Assembly (NCBI RefSeq): GCF_010682065.1 | Contig: NZ_JAAGWG010000008.1 | Coordinates: 124,001 to 188,000, forward strand | Length of the DNA: 64,000 bases | Source of the DNA: Blastococcus saxobsidens | GTDB lineage: Bacteria; Actinomycetota; Actinomycetes; Mycobacteriales; Geodermatophilaceae | Reading direction: 5' to 3' | Shown: positions 25,196-33,160 of the stretch, one piece after another | Position numbering within the stretch: the stretch's first letter is position 1 | Layout of the letters: the number at the start of each line of letters is the position of its first letter | The notes under the pieces: model-generated | What the model saw: the letters and a program-made list of their open reading frames with translations, nothing else | Databases searched by the model: none | What the model was told of the DNA's origin: nothing | Made by a program: the position numbers and the translations under genes

Positions 25196-26008
25196 TCAGG
25201 CGAACGGAGAGTTGTAGACCGCGAAGTAGACGGCGATGTAGTGGCAGATCGCCGCGACGACGGTCATCGCGTGGAAGACCTCGTGGTACCCGAAGGTGCC
25301 GGGCCAGGGGTTGGGCTTCTTGATGCCGTAGGCGATGCCGCCGACGGTGTAGAGCACCCCGCCGACGGCGAGCAGCACGAGCGAGGCGACGCCGGCGATG
25401 TGCAGGATGTCGGTGAGGATGAAGACCGCGACCCAGCCGAGGCCGATGTAGAGCGGCACGCCGACCCAGCGGGGCGCCGTCGGCCAGGTCATCTTGAGGC
25501 TGACGCCGGCCAGCGCCCCGGCCCAGACGCCGGCGAGGATCCAGAACCCGGTCGGCTGGTCGACCGCGAGCAGCGCGAACGGCGTGTACGTGCCGGCGAT
25601 GAACAGGAAGATCATCGAGTGGTCCAGCCGCTTCATGACCTTCCACCCGCGCGGTGACCAGCGCCGACGGTGGTAGAGCGCGCTGATGCCGAACAGGCCG
25701 CAGATGGTCAGGCAGTAGACCGCGACCGACCAGCCGGCCCGGGCGCCCTGCGCCGCGGCCAGCGGCACGAGGACGGCGCCGGCGATGATCGCGCCGAAGA
25801 AGGAGAACAGGTGGATCCAGCCTCGGGCGCGCGGGCGGGTGTCGGGGTGGTCCCAGTCGTCGTCGCCGAAGTCCGCTGCGGTCCAGGCGCGCTCGATCTG
25901 CTCGCCCTCGGCGGCGACGGTGGCCACCGCCTCCGCGGCCGGGGCCTCGATCTCGGCGCCGTCGGCCTCCACACGGACGTCTGCGCGGTCGTGCGGAGCG
26001 GGGGTCAT
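25196..26008 (-). CDS. trhA: Hemolysin III/TrhA family membrane protein (PAQR)
   Basis: This 270-residue protein has an acidic N-terminus of about 60 residues and seven TM helices. The PAQR metal-site residues are visible: SALYHRR with a histidine after the second helix, and GYHEVFHAMTVVAAICHY, with its HxxxH histidines, near the C-terminus. Bacterial TrhA proteins influence membrane energy and fatty-acid homeostasis, although the name hemolysin persists. TAGCCT six bases before ATG 26008 (26015-26020) suggests a leaderless mRNA. It is divergent from uppS, like Rv1085c/Rv1086 in mycobacteria. Confidence 0.9.
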   Translation of the reverse strand: MTPAPHDRADVRVEADGAEIEAPAAEAVATVAAEGEQIERAWTAADFGDDDWDHPDTRPRARGWIHLFSFFGAIIAGAVLVPLAAAQGARAGWSVAVYCLTICGLFGISALYHRRRWSPRGWKVMKRLDHSMIFLFIAGTYTPFALLAVDQPTGFWILAGVWAGALAGVSLKMTWPTAPRWVGVPLYIGLGWVAVFILTDILHIAGVASLVLLAVGGVLYTVGGIAYGIKKPNPWPGTFGYHEVFHAMTVVAAICHYIAVYFAVYNSPFA

Positions 26009-26014
26009 GCACCG

Positions 26015-26020
26015 AGGCTA
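26015..26020 (-). promoter_or_regulatory. -10 box of trhA (leaderless)
   Basis: On the minus strand TAGCCT is followed by six bases and ATG 26008. Confidence 0.5.
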
Positions 26021-26132
26021 CGGAGCCGTAGGTAACTCGTCATCCGGTGGCGCCTGTGAGGTTGCTGCCAGCGCGCCGGCATGGTGGGCGCGGCGGGCCG
26101 GACGGCTCCCGGCCGGTCGGCGCCCCGAGGCC

Positions 26133-26138
26133 TAGGGT
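26133..26138 (+). promoter_or_regulatory. -10 box of the cis-prenyltransferase gene (leaderless)
   Basis: TAGGGT is followed by six bases and GTG 26145. No ribosome binding site fits between them. Confidence 0.5.
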
Positions 26139-26144
26139 GGGCCC

Positions 26145-26921
26145 GTGGGGGTGCGTCGGCGGGTCCGGGACGCGTTGATCCAGGTGTACGAGCGGCGGCT
26201 GGCCCGGGCGCTCGAGGACGCCGACGTCCCACGGCACGTCGGCGTGATCATGGACGGCAACCGGCGTTGGGCGCGGGCGATCGGCGAGGACGCGGCGCAC
26301 GGACACCGCCGTGGCGCGGACAAGATCGTGGACCTCCTGGCCTGGTGCGACGACGCCGGCGTCCAGGTGGTGACCCTGTTCATGCTGTCGACCGACAACC
26401 TGCGTCGTCCCGACGACGAGATCCGCGCCCTCATGCAGATCTTCGAGGAGGTCGCGGTCGACCTCTCCCGCCCCGGCCGCCGGTGGAAGGTGCGGCAGAT
26501 GGGGGCCGCGGAGGTTCTGCCCGCCGAGACGGTGGCCGTGCTCAAGCAGGCGGAGGCCGACACGTGCGACCGCGAGGGGGCCACCGTCAACCTGGCCGTC
26601 GGCTACGGCGGGCGGCGGGAGATCGCCGACGCGGTGCGCTCGCTGCTGGCCGACCACGCGGCACGGGGGACCTCGCTGGAGGAGCTGGTCGAGTCCCTCG
26701 AGGTCGAGCACATCGCCGAGCACCTGTACACGCGGGGCCAGCCCGATCCGGACCTGGTGATCCGCACCAGCGGCGAGCAGCGGTTGTCCGGCTTCCTGCT
26801 GTGGCAGACGGCGAACGCCGAGTTCCACTTCACCGACGTCTACTGGCCGGACTTCCGCCGGATCGACTTCCTGCGCGCCCTGCGCGACTACTCCGCCCGG
26901 CACCGCCGCTTCGGCGAGTGA
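26145..26921 (+). CDS. uppS: Isoprenyl transferase (cis-prenyltransferase)
   Basis: This 258-residue enzyme condenses isopentenyl diphosphate in cis onto an allylic primer. VIMDGNRRWAR carries the catalytic Asp (D37), and the C-terminal RTSGEQRLSGFLLWQ is the second UPP-synthase signature. Its place next to a divergent trhA gene mirrors mycobacterial Rv1085c/Rv1086, where the enzyme is a short-chain Z,E-farnesyl diphosphate synthase. A short-chain product is therefore as likely as undecaprenyl or decaprenyl diphosphate. The DUF885 gene follows after 22 bases. Confidence 0.9.
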   Translation: MGVRRRVRDALIQVYERRLARALEDADVPRHVGVIMDGNRRWARAIGEDAAHGHRRGADKIVDLLAWCDDAGVQVVTLFMLSTDNLRRPDDEIRALMQIFEEVAVDLSRPGRRWKVRQMGAAEVLPAETVAVLKQAEADTCDREGATVNLAVGYGGRREIADAVRSLLADHAARGTSLEELVESLEVEHIAEHLYTRGQPDPDLVIRTSGEQRLSGFLLWQTANAEFHFTDVYWPDFRRIDFLRALRDYSARHRRFGE

Positions 26922-26943
26922 CCGCGGCTGCGAAACTGCGTCC

Positions 26944-28161
26944 ATGACCGCCGGTGCCCTCGACCTCGCCCTGGAGTACGTGCGGCTGGGGCTGCGCTTC
27001 GACCGGCTGGAGCCCGGTTTCGTCGACGCGTACACCGGCGATCCGCGGATCCGGGCCCAGGTGCAGGACGAGCCGGCCCCGACACCGCGGCAGCTGCGGG
27101 ACCGGGCGCGGGAGCTGCTGCGCGAGCTGGATGCCGCCGGGCTGCCGGAGGACCGCGCCGACTTCCTCCGGGGTCAGCTCACCGGCCTGGAGTGCAGCGC
27201 CCGCAAGATGAGCGGGGAGCCGGTCGGGTTCGTCGAGGAGGTGCGCTCCTACTTCGAGGTCGACGTCGAGCTCGGCGACGAGTCGGCCTACGCGGCCGCG
27301 CACGCCGAGCTGGACGCGCTGCTGCCGGGGGACGGCTCCCTGGCGGAGCGGTACGCCGCGCACCGCCGTCGCGAGGAGTGCCCGCCGGCCCGCCTGGAGG
27401 TCGCGGTGCAGGCGCTGTCGAGCGCCCTGCGGGACCGCGTGCGCGGCCAGTACGGCCTGCCGGAGGTCGAGACGGTCCGCTACGAGGTGGTCACCGACAA
27501 GCCGTGGTCGGGCTTCAACTACTACGAGGGCGGCTACCGGTCGCGCGTCGCGATCAACGCCGACCTGCCGCACCGGCTGTCGCAGCTGCCGCACCTGGTG
27601 GCGCACGAGTCCTACCCGGGGCACCACACGGAGCACTGCCGCAAGGAGAGCGGACTGGTGGAGCGCAGCGGCCGGCTGGAGCACACCGTGTTCCTCGTGA
27701 ACACCCCGGAGTGCCTCATGGCCGAGGGCCTGGCCGACCTCGGCGTGCAGGCCGCCATCGGGGACGGCTGGGGGACCTGGTCCGCCGACGTCCTCGGCGA
27801 CCTGGGCCTGCGGTTCGACGGCGTGCTGGCCGAGAAGATCGCGGCGGCGGCCGGTCCGCTGAACCGGGTCCGGCAGGACGCCGCGGTGCTGCTGCACGAC
27901 CGCGGTGCCGACGCCGAGGAGGTCAGCGCCTTCCTGCAGCGCTGGTCGATGGTCAGCCCGGACCGCGCACGCCAGCAGATCCGCTTCCTGACCGATCCCC
28001 TGTGGCGGGCCTACACCTCCACCTACGTGGAGGGGTTCGCGCTGCTGTCGCGCTGGCTGGCCGACCGGCCGGCCGAGCAGCCCGTGGCCGACCGCTTCCT
28101 CCGGCTCCTCGACGAGCCGCTCACGCCCCGCCGGGTCGCCGCCGAGCTCCGGGCCGCCTGA
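26944..28161 (+). CDS. DUF885 family putative metallopeptidase
   Basis: This 405-residue protein contains HESYPGHHTEH at residues 221-231, a variant zinc motif (HExxxxxH type) typical of the DUF885 peptidase-like family. FNYYEGGYRSRVAINADLP precedes it, and MAEGLADLGVQA follows with a possible third ligand. There is no signal peptide, so it should act in the cytoplasm. GAAACT six bases before ATG may be a weak -10 box, and uppS ends 22 bases upstream, so either an independent or a shared transcript is possible. Substrate unknown. Confidence 0.83.
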   Translation: MTAGALDLALEYVRLGLRFDRLEPGFVDAYTGDPRIRAQVQDEPAPTPRQLRDRARELLRELDAAGLPEDRADFLRGQLTGLECSARKMSGEPVGFVEEVRSYFEVDVELGDESAYAAAHAELDALLPGDGSLAERYAAHRRREECPPARLEVAVQALSSALRDRVRGQYGLPEVETVRYEVVTDKPWSGFNYYEGGYRSRVAINADLPHRLSQLPHLVAHESYPGHHTEHCRKESGLVERSGRLEHTVFLVNTPECLMAEGLADLGVQAAIGDGWGTWSADVLGDLGLRFDGVLAEKIAAAAGPLNRVRQDAAVLLHDRGADAEEVSAFLQRWSMVSPDRARQQIRFLTDPLWRAYTSTYVEGFALLSRWLADRPAEQPVADRFLRLLDEPLTPRRVAAELRAA

Positions 28162-28164
28162 GCC

Positions 28165-28593
28165 GTGCGTCCCCGGACACCTGCCCGGAAGCGGTTCCTC
28201 GGTCTGTGGACCGCGGGCTGGCTCGGGCTGCTGCTGGTCCTGGCCATGCTGCGGTTCGGGGACCCGGCGGTGCAGTGGCCCGTGCTGCTGGTGCCGGCGC
28301 TGTGGGCGCTGGTCGCGCTGCGGCCACGGCGCCGGTCGGGTCGGGCCGGGGCGCGCCGGGCGGCGCGGGAGCCGGAGACGCTCGAGGCGGAGTTGTTCCC
28401 CGACGACGGTCAGGACGACGACCCCCGCTACGACGACGCCCGGTACGACGACTCGCGCTACGACGACGCCCGGTACGGCGACGCCCGGTACGACGACGAT
28501 CCGCCGACGCCGCCGCCGGGCATGCGCACCGACACCGTGGAGCGGCCCGCGCTGCGCGGTCCCTCCGACGACCGCGACGACGACCGGTGGTGA
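28165..28593 (+). CDS. Small membrane protein with YDDAR repeats
   Basis: This 142-residue protein has two hydrophobic segments (about residues 11-28 and 33-52) and a cytoplasmic tail. The tail has five tandem pentapeptides YDD(A/S)R, with a YGDAR variant, encoded by 15-bp repeats at 28429-28500. It then continues as an acidic proline-rich sequence. GTG 28165 lies three bases after the DUF885 stop, so the genes are co-transcribed. The function is unknown. The number of repeats may vary between strains. Confidence 0.72.
   Translation: MRPRTPARKRFLGLWTAGWLGLLLVLAMLRFGDPAVQWPVLLVPALWALVALRPRRRSGRAGARRAAREPETLEAELFPDDGQDDDPRYDDARYDDSRYDDARYGDARYDDDPPTPPPGMRTDTVERPALRGPSDDRDDDRW
28429..28500 (+). 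repeat. 15-bp in-frame tandem repeat (YDDAR)
   Basis: Four full units of TACGACGACkCnCG type and a final partial unit encode YDDAR YDDSR YDDAR YGDAR YDDD. The 15-base period keeps the frame. Confidence 0.85.
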
Positions 28594-28650
28594 CCGTCGC
28601 GCGCTGACGCCCTCGGCGAAACCGGTGGATCGTTGTCGGTGGTCTGCTGG

Positions 28651-29658
28651 ATGCTGTCGCGCGTGATCCACGCCCGCGGTCTGGCCCGCACGTTCCGCAA
28701 GCGCAAGCAGGAGGTCCACGCCGTCGTCGGGGTGGACCTCGACGTCGCCGAGGGGGAGATCGTCGGCTTCCTCGGCCCGAACGGCGCCGGCAAGACCACG
28801 ACGCTGCGCATGCTCACCACCCTGCTGGAGCCCACCGCGGGGACGGCGACCGTGGCGGGGTGCGACCTGCGCGTGGACCCGGTCGGCGTCCGGCGCCGGA
28901 TCGGCTACGTCTCGCAGAGCGGCTCCACCGCGCCCGAGGCGCGGGCGGGGGAGGAGGTGGTCGACCACGCGCGCCTGTACGGCATGAGCACGGCCGAGGC
29001 GGTCGAGCGGGGGCAGCGGCTGTTCGGCGAGCTGGACCTCGACGGGCTGTGGGAGCGCCAGCCCAAGGCCATGTCCGGCGGGCAGCGGCGGCGGCTGGAC
29101 ATCGCCATGGGCCTGATCCACCAGCCCGGTCTGGTGTTCCTCGACGAGCCTACCACCGGCCTCGACCCGCAGGCCCGCGCCAACCTGTGGCAGCACATCC
29201 GCGCGCTGCGCGAGGAGCGGGGGACGACGGTCTTCCTCACCACCCACTACCTGGACGAGGCCGACGCGCTCTGCGACCGGATCCTGGTCATCGACCACGG
29301 CTCGATCGTCGCCGAGGGCACCCCCGACGAGCTGAAGTCGCAGGTGGGCGGCGACGTGCTGACCGTGACCGTGGAACGCCCGGAGCAGGCGCCGCAGGTG
29401 GCGGAGCTGATCGGCCGGCTGCCCGGTGCCGAACCGGCCCAGCTGCTGGGCGACCGCGTGGTCGGCCGTGTGCCCCACGGCGGCCGGGCCCTGGTGGAGC
29501 TGGTCCGCGCGCTCGACGCGGCGGGTGTCGTCGTCAGCGGCATCGAGAGCCGGCGGCCCAGCCTGGACGACGTCTTCCTCGGCCTCACCGGCCGTTCCCT
29601 GCGGGAGTCCGGCGCCGCCGGCCCCGCCGCACCGGCCCCGGAGGTGGCCGTCCGATGA
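28651..29658 (+). CDS. DrrA-like ABC transporter ATP-binding protein (second)
   Basis: This ATPase of about 335 residues has Walker A GPNGAGKTT, signature MSGGQRRRLD, Walker B LVFLDEPTTGLDP and switch TTHYLDEADALCD. A DrrA-type C-terminal domain ends in PSLDDVFLGLTG. The start is uncertain: ATG 28651, TTG 28633 and GTG 28663 are in frame, and none has a clean ribosome binding site. The permease gene overlaps the stop (ATGA, 29655-29658). It is clearly paralogous to the ATPase at 15699, but the two differ through much of their length. Confidence 0.92.
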   Translation: MLSRVIHARGLARTFRKRKQEVHAVVGVDLDVAEGEIVGFLGPNGAGKTTTLRMLTTLLEPTAGTATVAGCDLRVDPVGVRRRIGYVSQSGSTAPEARAGEEVVDHARLYGMSTAEAVERGQRLFGELDLDGLWERQPKAMSGGQRRRLDIAMGLIHQPGLVFLDEPTTGLDPQARANLWQHIRALREERGTTVFLTTHYLDEADALCDRILVIDHGSIVAEGTPDELKSQVGGDVLTVTVERPEQAPQVAELIGRLPGAEPAQLLGDRVVGRVPHGGRALVELVRALDAAGVVVSGIESRRPSLDDVFLGLTGRSLRESGAAGPAAPAPEVAVR

Positions 29659-30413
29659 GCACCCTGCTGCGTGACACCGGCATCGTCTTCAGCCGCGCCA
29701 TGCGCATGTCGCTGCGCAACCCGGCCTGGCTGGTCATCAGCCTGATGCAGCCGATCCTCTACATCCTGCTGTTCGGGCCGCTCCTGGAGCCGCTGTCCGG
29801 GCAGCTGGGTCCGGGCAACGCCTACCAGATCTTCGTGCCCGGCATCCTGGTCCAGCTGGGCATGTTCGGGGCGCTGTTCGTCGGCTTCGGCCTGATCGCC
29901 GAGTGGCGGGCCGGCGTCATCGAGAGCCAGCGGGTCACGCCCGCCAGCCGCACGGCCCTGCTGCTCGGCCGGGTGCTGCGAGACGTCGTCGTCCTGCTCG
30001 TGCAGGGGACCCTGCTGGTCGTCGTGTCCATCCCGCTCGGGCTGCGGGCGCCCGTGCTCGGCGTCGTGCTGACGCTGGTCGTGGTCGCCCTGCTCGGTGC
30101 GGCGCTGGCCGCGGTCTCCTACGCGCTGGCGCTGACCCTCAAGAGCGAGGACGCGTTCGCGCCGCTGCTCAACGCCGTCGTCTTCCCGGTGGTGCTGCTG
30201 TCGGGGATCCTGCTGCCGATGAGCCTGGCGCCGGGCTGGCTGCAGGCGATCAGTGACGTCAACCCGTTCAAGCACGTGGTCGAGGCAGCGCGCGAGTTCT
30301 TCGTCGGCGGCTACGGCACGTCCACCGCCTGGTGGGGTGTGGCGATGACCCTGCTGCTCGTCGTCCTCGGCTGGGCGTTCGGCGTGCGGCGCTTCCGGCG
30401 CGAGTCGGCCTGA
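29655..30413 (+). CDS. DrrB-like ABC transporter permease (second)
   Basis: This 252-residue ABC-2 permease has about six TM helices. The cytoplasmic loop FGLIAEWRAGVIESQRVTPASR is the ABC-2 coupling helix, and PVVLLSGILLPMSLAP is in the second half. It overlaps the ATPase gene by four bases. It forms the second exporter of this window; the substrate is unknown. Confidence 0.92.
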   Translation: MSTLLRDTGIVFSRAMRMSLRNPAWLVISLMQPILYILLFGPLLEPLSGQLGPGNAYQIFVPGILVQLGMFGALFVGFGLIAEWRAGVIESQRVTPASRTALLLGRVLRDVVVLLVQGTLLVVVSIPLGLRAPVLGVVLTLVVVALLGAALAAVSYALALTLKSEDAFAPLLNAVVFPVVLLSGILLPMSLAPGWLQAISDVNPFKHVVEAAREFFVGGYGTSTAWWGVAMTLLLVVLGWAFGVRRFRRESA

Positions 30414-30689
30414 GCCTCCTGCCAACGGGTGGGACGGCTGTGACTCCGGTTACCCCTCCGGGTGAACAACGCGTTGCGAACCGGGTCGTGGCGGCGCTCT
30501 TGTCGGCAGGCGGGCATAGCGTCCGAGGTGAACGACGGGGAGCTGCCCCCGTCGTTCACGGGAGGCCCGGATGGTGCTGACGAGTTCGTCGACCAGGGGG
30601 GCCGGCGCCCGGCCCTCGAGCCGGGGCCCGGCCACCTTCGAACAGGGGTGCGCCTCGTCCGCGAGGTCCCACCCCACGGGAGTCGACTC
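30414..30689 (+). promoter_or_regulatory. Leader region of phoH2 with strong hairpin
   Basis: This 276-base gap contains an imperfect palindrome (GTTACCC/GGGTGAAC, 30449-30467) and a perfect 13-bp hairpin (30528-30540 with 30547-30559, loop AGCTGC). Further GC-rich foldable sequence runs up to the GTG at 30690. The hairpin could terminate the ABC operon, or be an attenuator or structured 5' leader of phoH2. I do not recognise a known riboswitch. Confidence 0.45.
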
Positions 30690-31988
30690 GTGACCATCGC
30701 CCGCCGCACGTTCGTCCTCGACACCTCCGTCCTGCTCTCCGACCCGGGGGCGCTGCTGCGCTTCGGCGACGCCGACGTGGTCCTGCCGCTCGTCGTCATC
30801 GGAGAGCTCGAGGACAAGCGCAACCACCCCGAGCTCGGCTGGTTCGCCCGGCAGACGCTGCGCAGGCTGGACGACCTGCGGGTCGCCCACGGTCGGCTCG
30901 ACGCCCCCGTCCCCATCGGCGAGTCCGGCGGGACGCTGCACGTGGAGCTCAACCACAGCGACCCCTCGGTGCTCCCGGCCGGGTTCCGCAACGACAGCAA
31001 CGACTCGCGGATCATGGTGGTGGCGCTCAACCTGCGGGCGGAGGGGCGCGCGGTCTGCCTGATCACCAAGGACGTGCCGTTGCGGGTGAAGGCCGCCGCG
31101 GTGGGCCTGGACACCGACGAGTACCGCGCCCACGACGTCGTCGACGCCGGCTGGACGGGCATGGCCGAGATCTCGGTCGACGACACGGAGATCGACGCGC
31201 TGTACGAGGCGGGGGAGGCCTTCCTGCCGGCCGCCGCCGAGCTGCCCACGCACACCGGGCTGGTGCTGCTCTCCTCGCGGGGCTCGGCGCTGGGACGGGT
31301 GACGCCGGACAAGCAGGTGCGCCTGGTGCGGGGGGACCGCGAGGCCTTCGGACTGCACGGCCGGTCCGCCGAGCAGCGCATCGCCCTGGACCTGCTGCTG
31401 GACCCCGAGATCGGCATCGTGTCCCTCGGCGGCCGGGCGGGCACCGGCAAGTCGGCGCTGGCGCTGTGCGCGGGGCTGGAGTCGGTGATGGAGCGGCGGG
31501 CGCACAAGAAGGTGGTCATCTTCCGGCCGCTGTACGCCGTCGGCGGCCAGGAGCTCGGGTACCTGCCGGGTGGCGAGGGCGAGAAGATGTCGCCCTGGGC
31601 GCAGGCCGTGTACGACACGCTGGGTGCCCTGGTCTCCAAGGAGGTCCTGGACGAGATCGCCGCCCGCGACCTGATCGAGGTCCTGCCGCTGACCCACATC
31701 CGCGGTCGGTCGCTGCACGACTCGTTCGTGATCGTCGACGAGGCGCAGTCGCTCGAGCGCGGTGTGCTGCTCACCGTGCTGTCCCGGCTGGGCACCAACT
31801 CCCGGGTCGTCCTCACCCACGACGTCGCCCAGCGGGACAACCTGCGGGTCGGTCGGCACGACGGCGTCACCGCCGTCATCGAGAAGCTGAAGGGGCACGT
31901 GCTCTTCGCGCACACGACCCTCACGCGCTCCGAGCGGTCGCCCATCGCGGCCCTAGTCACCGAGATGCTGGAGGACCTGCCGATCTGA
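30690..31988 (+). CDS. PhoH2 (PIN domain fused to PhoH ATPase)
   Basis: This 432-residue protein has an N-terminal PIN RNase domain ([28 protein letters not shown], with the acidic cluster needed for metal) to about residue 150. A C-terminal PhoH ATPase/helicase domain has Walker [11 protein letters not shown] and Walker [12 protein letters not shown]. PhoH2 proteins unwind and cleave RNA. GTG 30690 follows GGGAG at a suitable distance and gives the family N-terminus. Longer in-frame starts would translate the hairpin region. A 19-bp terminator follows. Confidence 0.92.
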   Translation: MTIARRTFVLDTSVLLSDPGALLRFGDADVVLPLVVIGELEDKRNHPELGWFARQTLRRLDDLRVAHGRLDAPVPIGESGGTLHVELNHSDPSVLPAGFRNDSNDSRIMVVALNLRAEGRAVCLITKDVPLRVKAAAVGLDTDEYRAHDVVDAGWTGMAEISVDDTEIDALYEAGEAFLPAAAELPTHTGLVLLSSRGSALGRVTPDKQVRLVRGDREAFGLHGRSAEQRIALDLLLDPEIGIVSLGGRAGTGKSALALCAGLESVMERRAHKKVVIFRPLYAVGGQELGYLPGGEGEKMSPWAQAVYDTLGALVSKEVLDEIAARDLIEVLPLTHIRGRSLHDSFVIVDEAQSLERGVLLTVLSRLGTNSRVVLTHDVAQRDNLRVGRHDGVTAVIEKLKGHVLFAHTTLTRSERSPIAALVTEMLEDLPI

Positions 31989-32005
31989 CCGCCCCGCGCC
32001 GCTCC

Positions 32006-32064
32006 GGGGGTGTTCCTGACGCTGTGCGGGCCCTGCGGGCCCCCCCAGCGTCAGCAACACCCCC
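32006..32064. terminator. Strong terminator after phoH2
   Basis: A 19-bp stem with one mismatch (32006-32024 with 32046-32064) encloses a GC-rich inner part that can also pair. It begins 17 bases after the phoH2 stop. Confidence 0.82.
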
Positions 32065-32150
32065 AGAGCCGGCCGTCCACAGCGCGGATCCCTGTCCACC
32101 GATCCGCCGAGGGCCTGGCTGCGCGGGGGCGGCCCCTTGACGGTCGGTGC

Positions 32151-33086
32151 ATGACCGAACCGCCTGTCGACCCACCCGTCCGCCTCCGCCGGGACGCCCT
32201 CGCCACCGGCTGGTCCGACGCCGAACTGGCACGCGCGCTCCGCGCCGGGGAGTTGACGCGGCTGCGCCGGGGCGCCTACGTGGACGGTGCTCTCCCCACG
32301 GCGCCGGCTGCCCGGCACGCGCAGCTGGTCGAGGCGACGGTGTCGCTGCTGCGGCGACCAGCGGTGGTCGGCCACCAGTCGGCAGCGGTCCTCCTCGGGC
32401 TGCCGTTGTGGGACGTCCCGCTGGAGCGCGTCCACGTGACACGGCCGCCGGGCTCCTGGACCGACCGGAGCGCCGTGCTCTGCTGCCACGTGGCTCGCAT
32501 CCGCGAGGACGAGGTGGTCGAGGTCGCCGGGATGCGGGTCACCGACCCGGTCCGCACGATGCTGGACCTGGCGCGTTCGCTGCCGCACGAGACGGCCGTG
32601 GTGGCCCTCGACGCAGCCCTCAACAAGAGGCTCCTCGAGCACGAGCAGATCCGTGCGCGGCTGTTCGACATCGTCGGATCGCCCGGGGCGCGGAGCGCGG
32701 CGAGGGTCGTCGCCGCGGCCGACGCCCGGAGTGAGAGCGTCGGGGAGAGCCGTAGCCGGGTGATCCTGCAGCGGTGGCAGCTGGCGCCTTCCGACCTGCA
32801 GTTCGAGGTGAGGTCCGGATCAGCGGCCCTGGTCGCCCGAGCGGATTTCGTCTGGGAGGGAGCCCGCCTCGTGGGGGAGTTCGACGGCCGGGTGAAGTAC
32901 GGAAGGTTGCTTCGGCCGGGTCAGGAACCGGGGGATGCCGTCTTCGCCGAGAAGCGTAGGGAGGACGCCGTCAGAGACGAGCAGTGGGGCGTGGTGCGGT
33001 GGGTCTGGGCGGAGCTGGCCGCGCCGCACCGGCTGGCCGCGAAGGTGCGCAGGGCCAAGGAGCGGGCCGGCCGCCGCGCGGGGTGA
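32151..33086 (+). CDS. AbiEi-like winged-helix / DUF559-type nuclease-like protein
   Basis: This 311-residue protein has an N-terminal AbiEi-antitoxin-like winged helix (LRAGELTRLRRGAYVDG, then HQSAAVLLGLPLWD) and a C-terminal domain. That domain has ADFVWEGARLVGEFDGRVKYG and EKRREDAVRDEQWGVVRW, which resemble the D...ExD/K core of DUF559/Vsr-type PD-(D/E)xK nucleases. I recognise this two-part family from other actinobacteria, where it is usually solitary. There is no abiEii-like toxin gene beside it, so a type IV toxin-antitoxin role is not supported. Role unknown. Confidence 0.8.
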   Translation: MTEPPVDPPVRLRRDALATGWSDAELARALRAGELTRLRRGAYVDGALPTAPAARHAQLVEATVSLLRRPAVVGHQSAAVLLGLPLWDVPLERVHVTRPPGSWTDRSAVLCCHVARIREDEVVEVAGMRVTDPVRTMLDLARSLPHETAVVALDAALNKRLLEHEQIRARLFDIVGSPGARSAARVVAAADARSESVGESRSRVILQRWQLAPSDLQFEVRSGSAALVARADFVWEGARLVGEFDGRVKYGRLLRPGQEPGDAVFAEKRREDAVRDEQWGVVRWVWAELAAPHRLAAKVRRAKERAGRRAG

Positions 33087-33160
33087 CGGCTCTGGGGGCC
33101 CTGCACACGCTGTCCGGGTCCTGCAGGGCGGGGACAGCGGCAGTTGAGCTCCCAGACGCC

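Noticed and set aside
26830-29478. An 880-codon minus-strand open frame across DUF885, the small membrane protein and the ABC ATPase gene
   Set aside because: It has low-complexity antisense composition and covers three well-supported plus-strand genes.
30414-30689. Known riboswitch (for example cyclic di-AMP type) before phoH2
   Set aside because: I could not match the conserved sequence blocks; only a strong hairpin and a palindrome are evident.
32151-33086. Type IV toxin-antitoxin system
   Set aside because: Only an AbiEi-like N-terminal domain is present; there is no AbiEii nucleotidyltransferase gene next to it.
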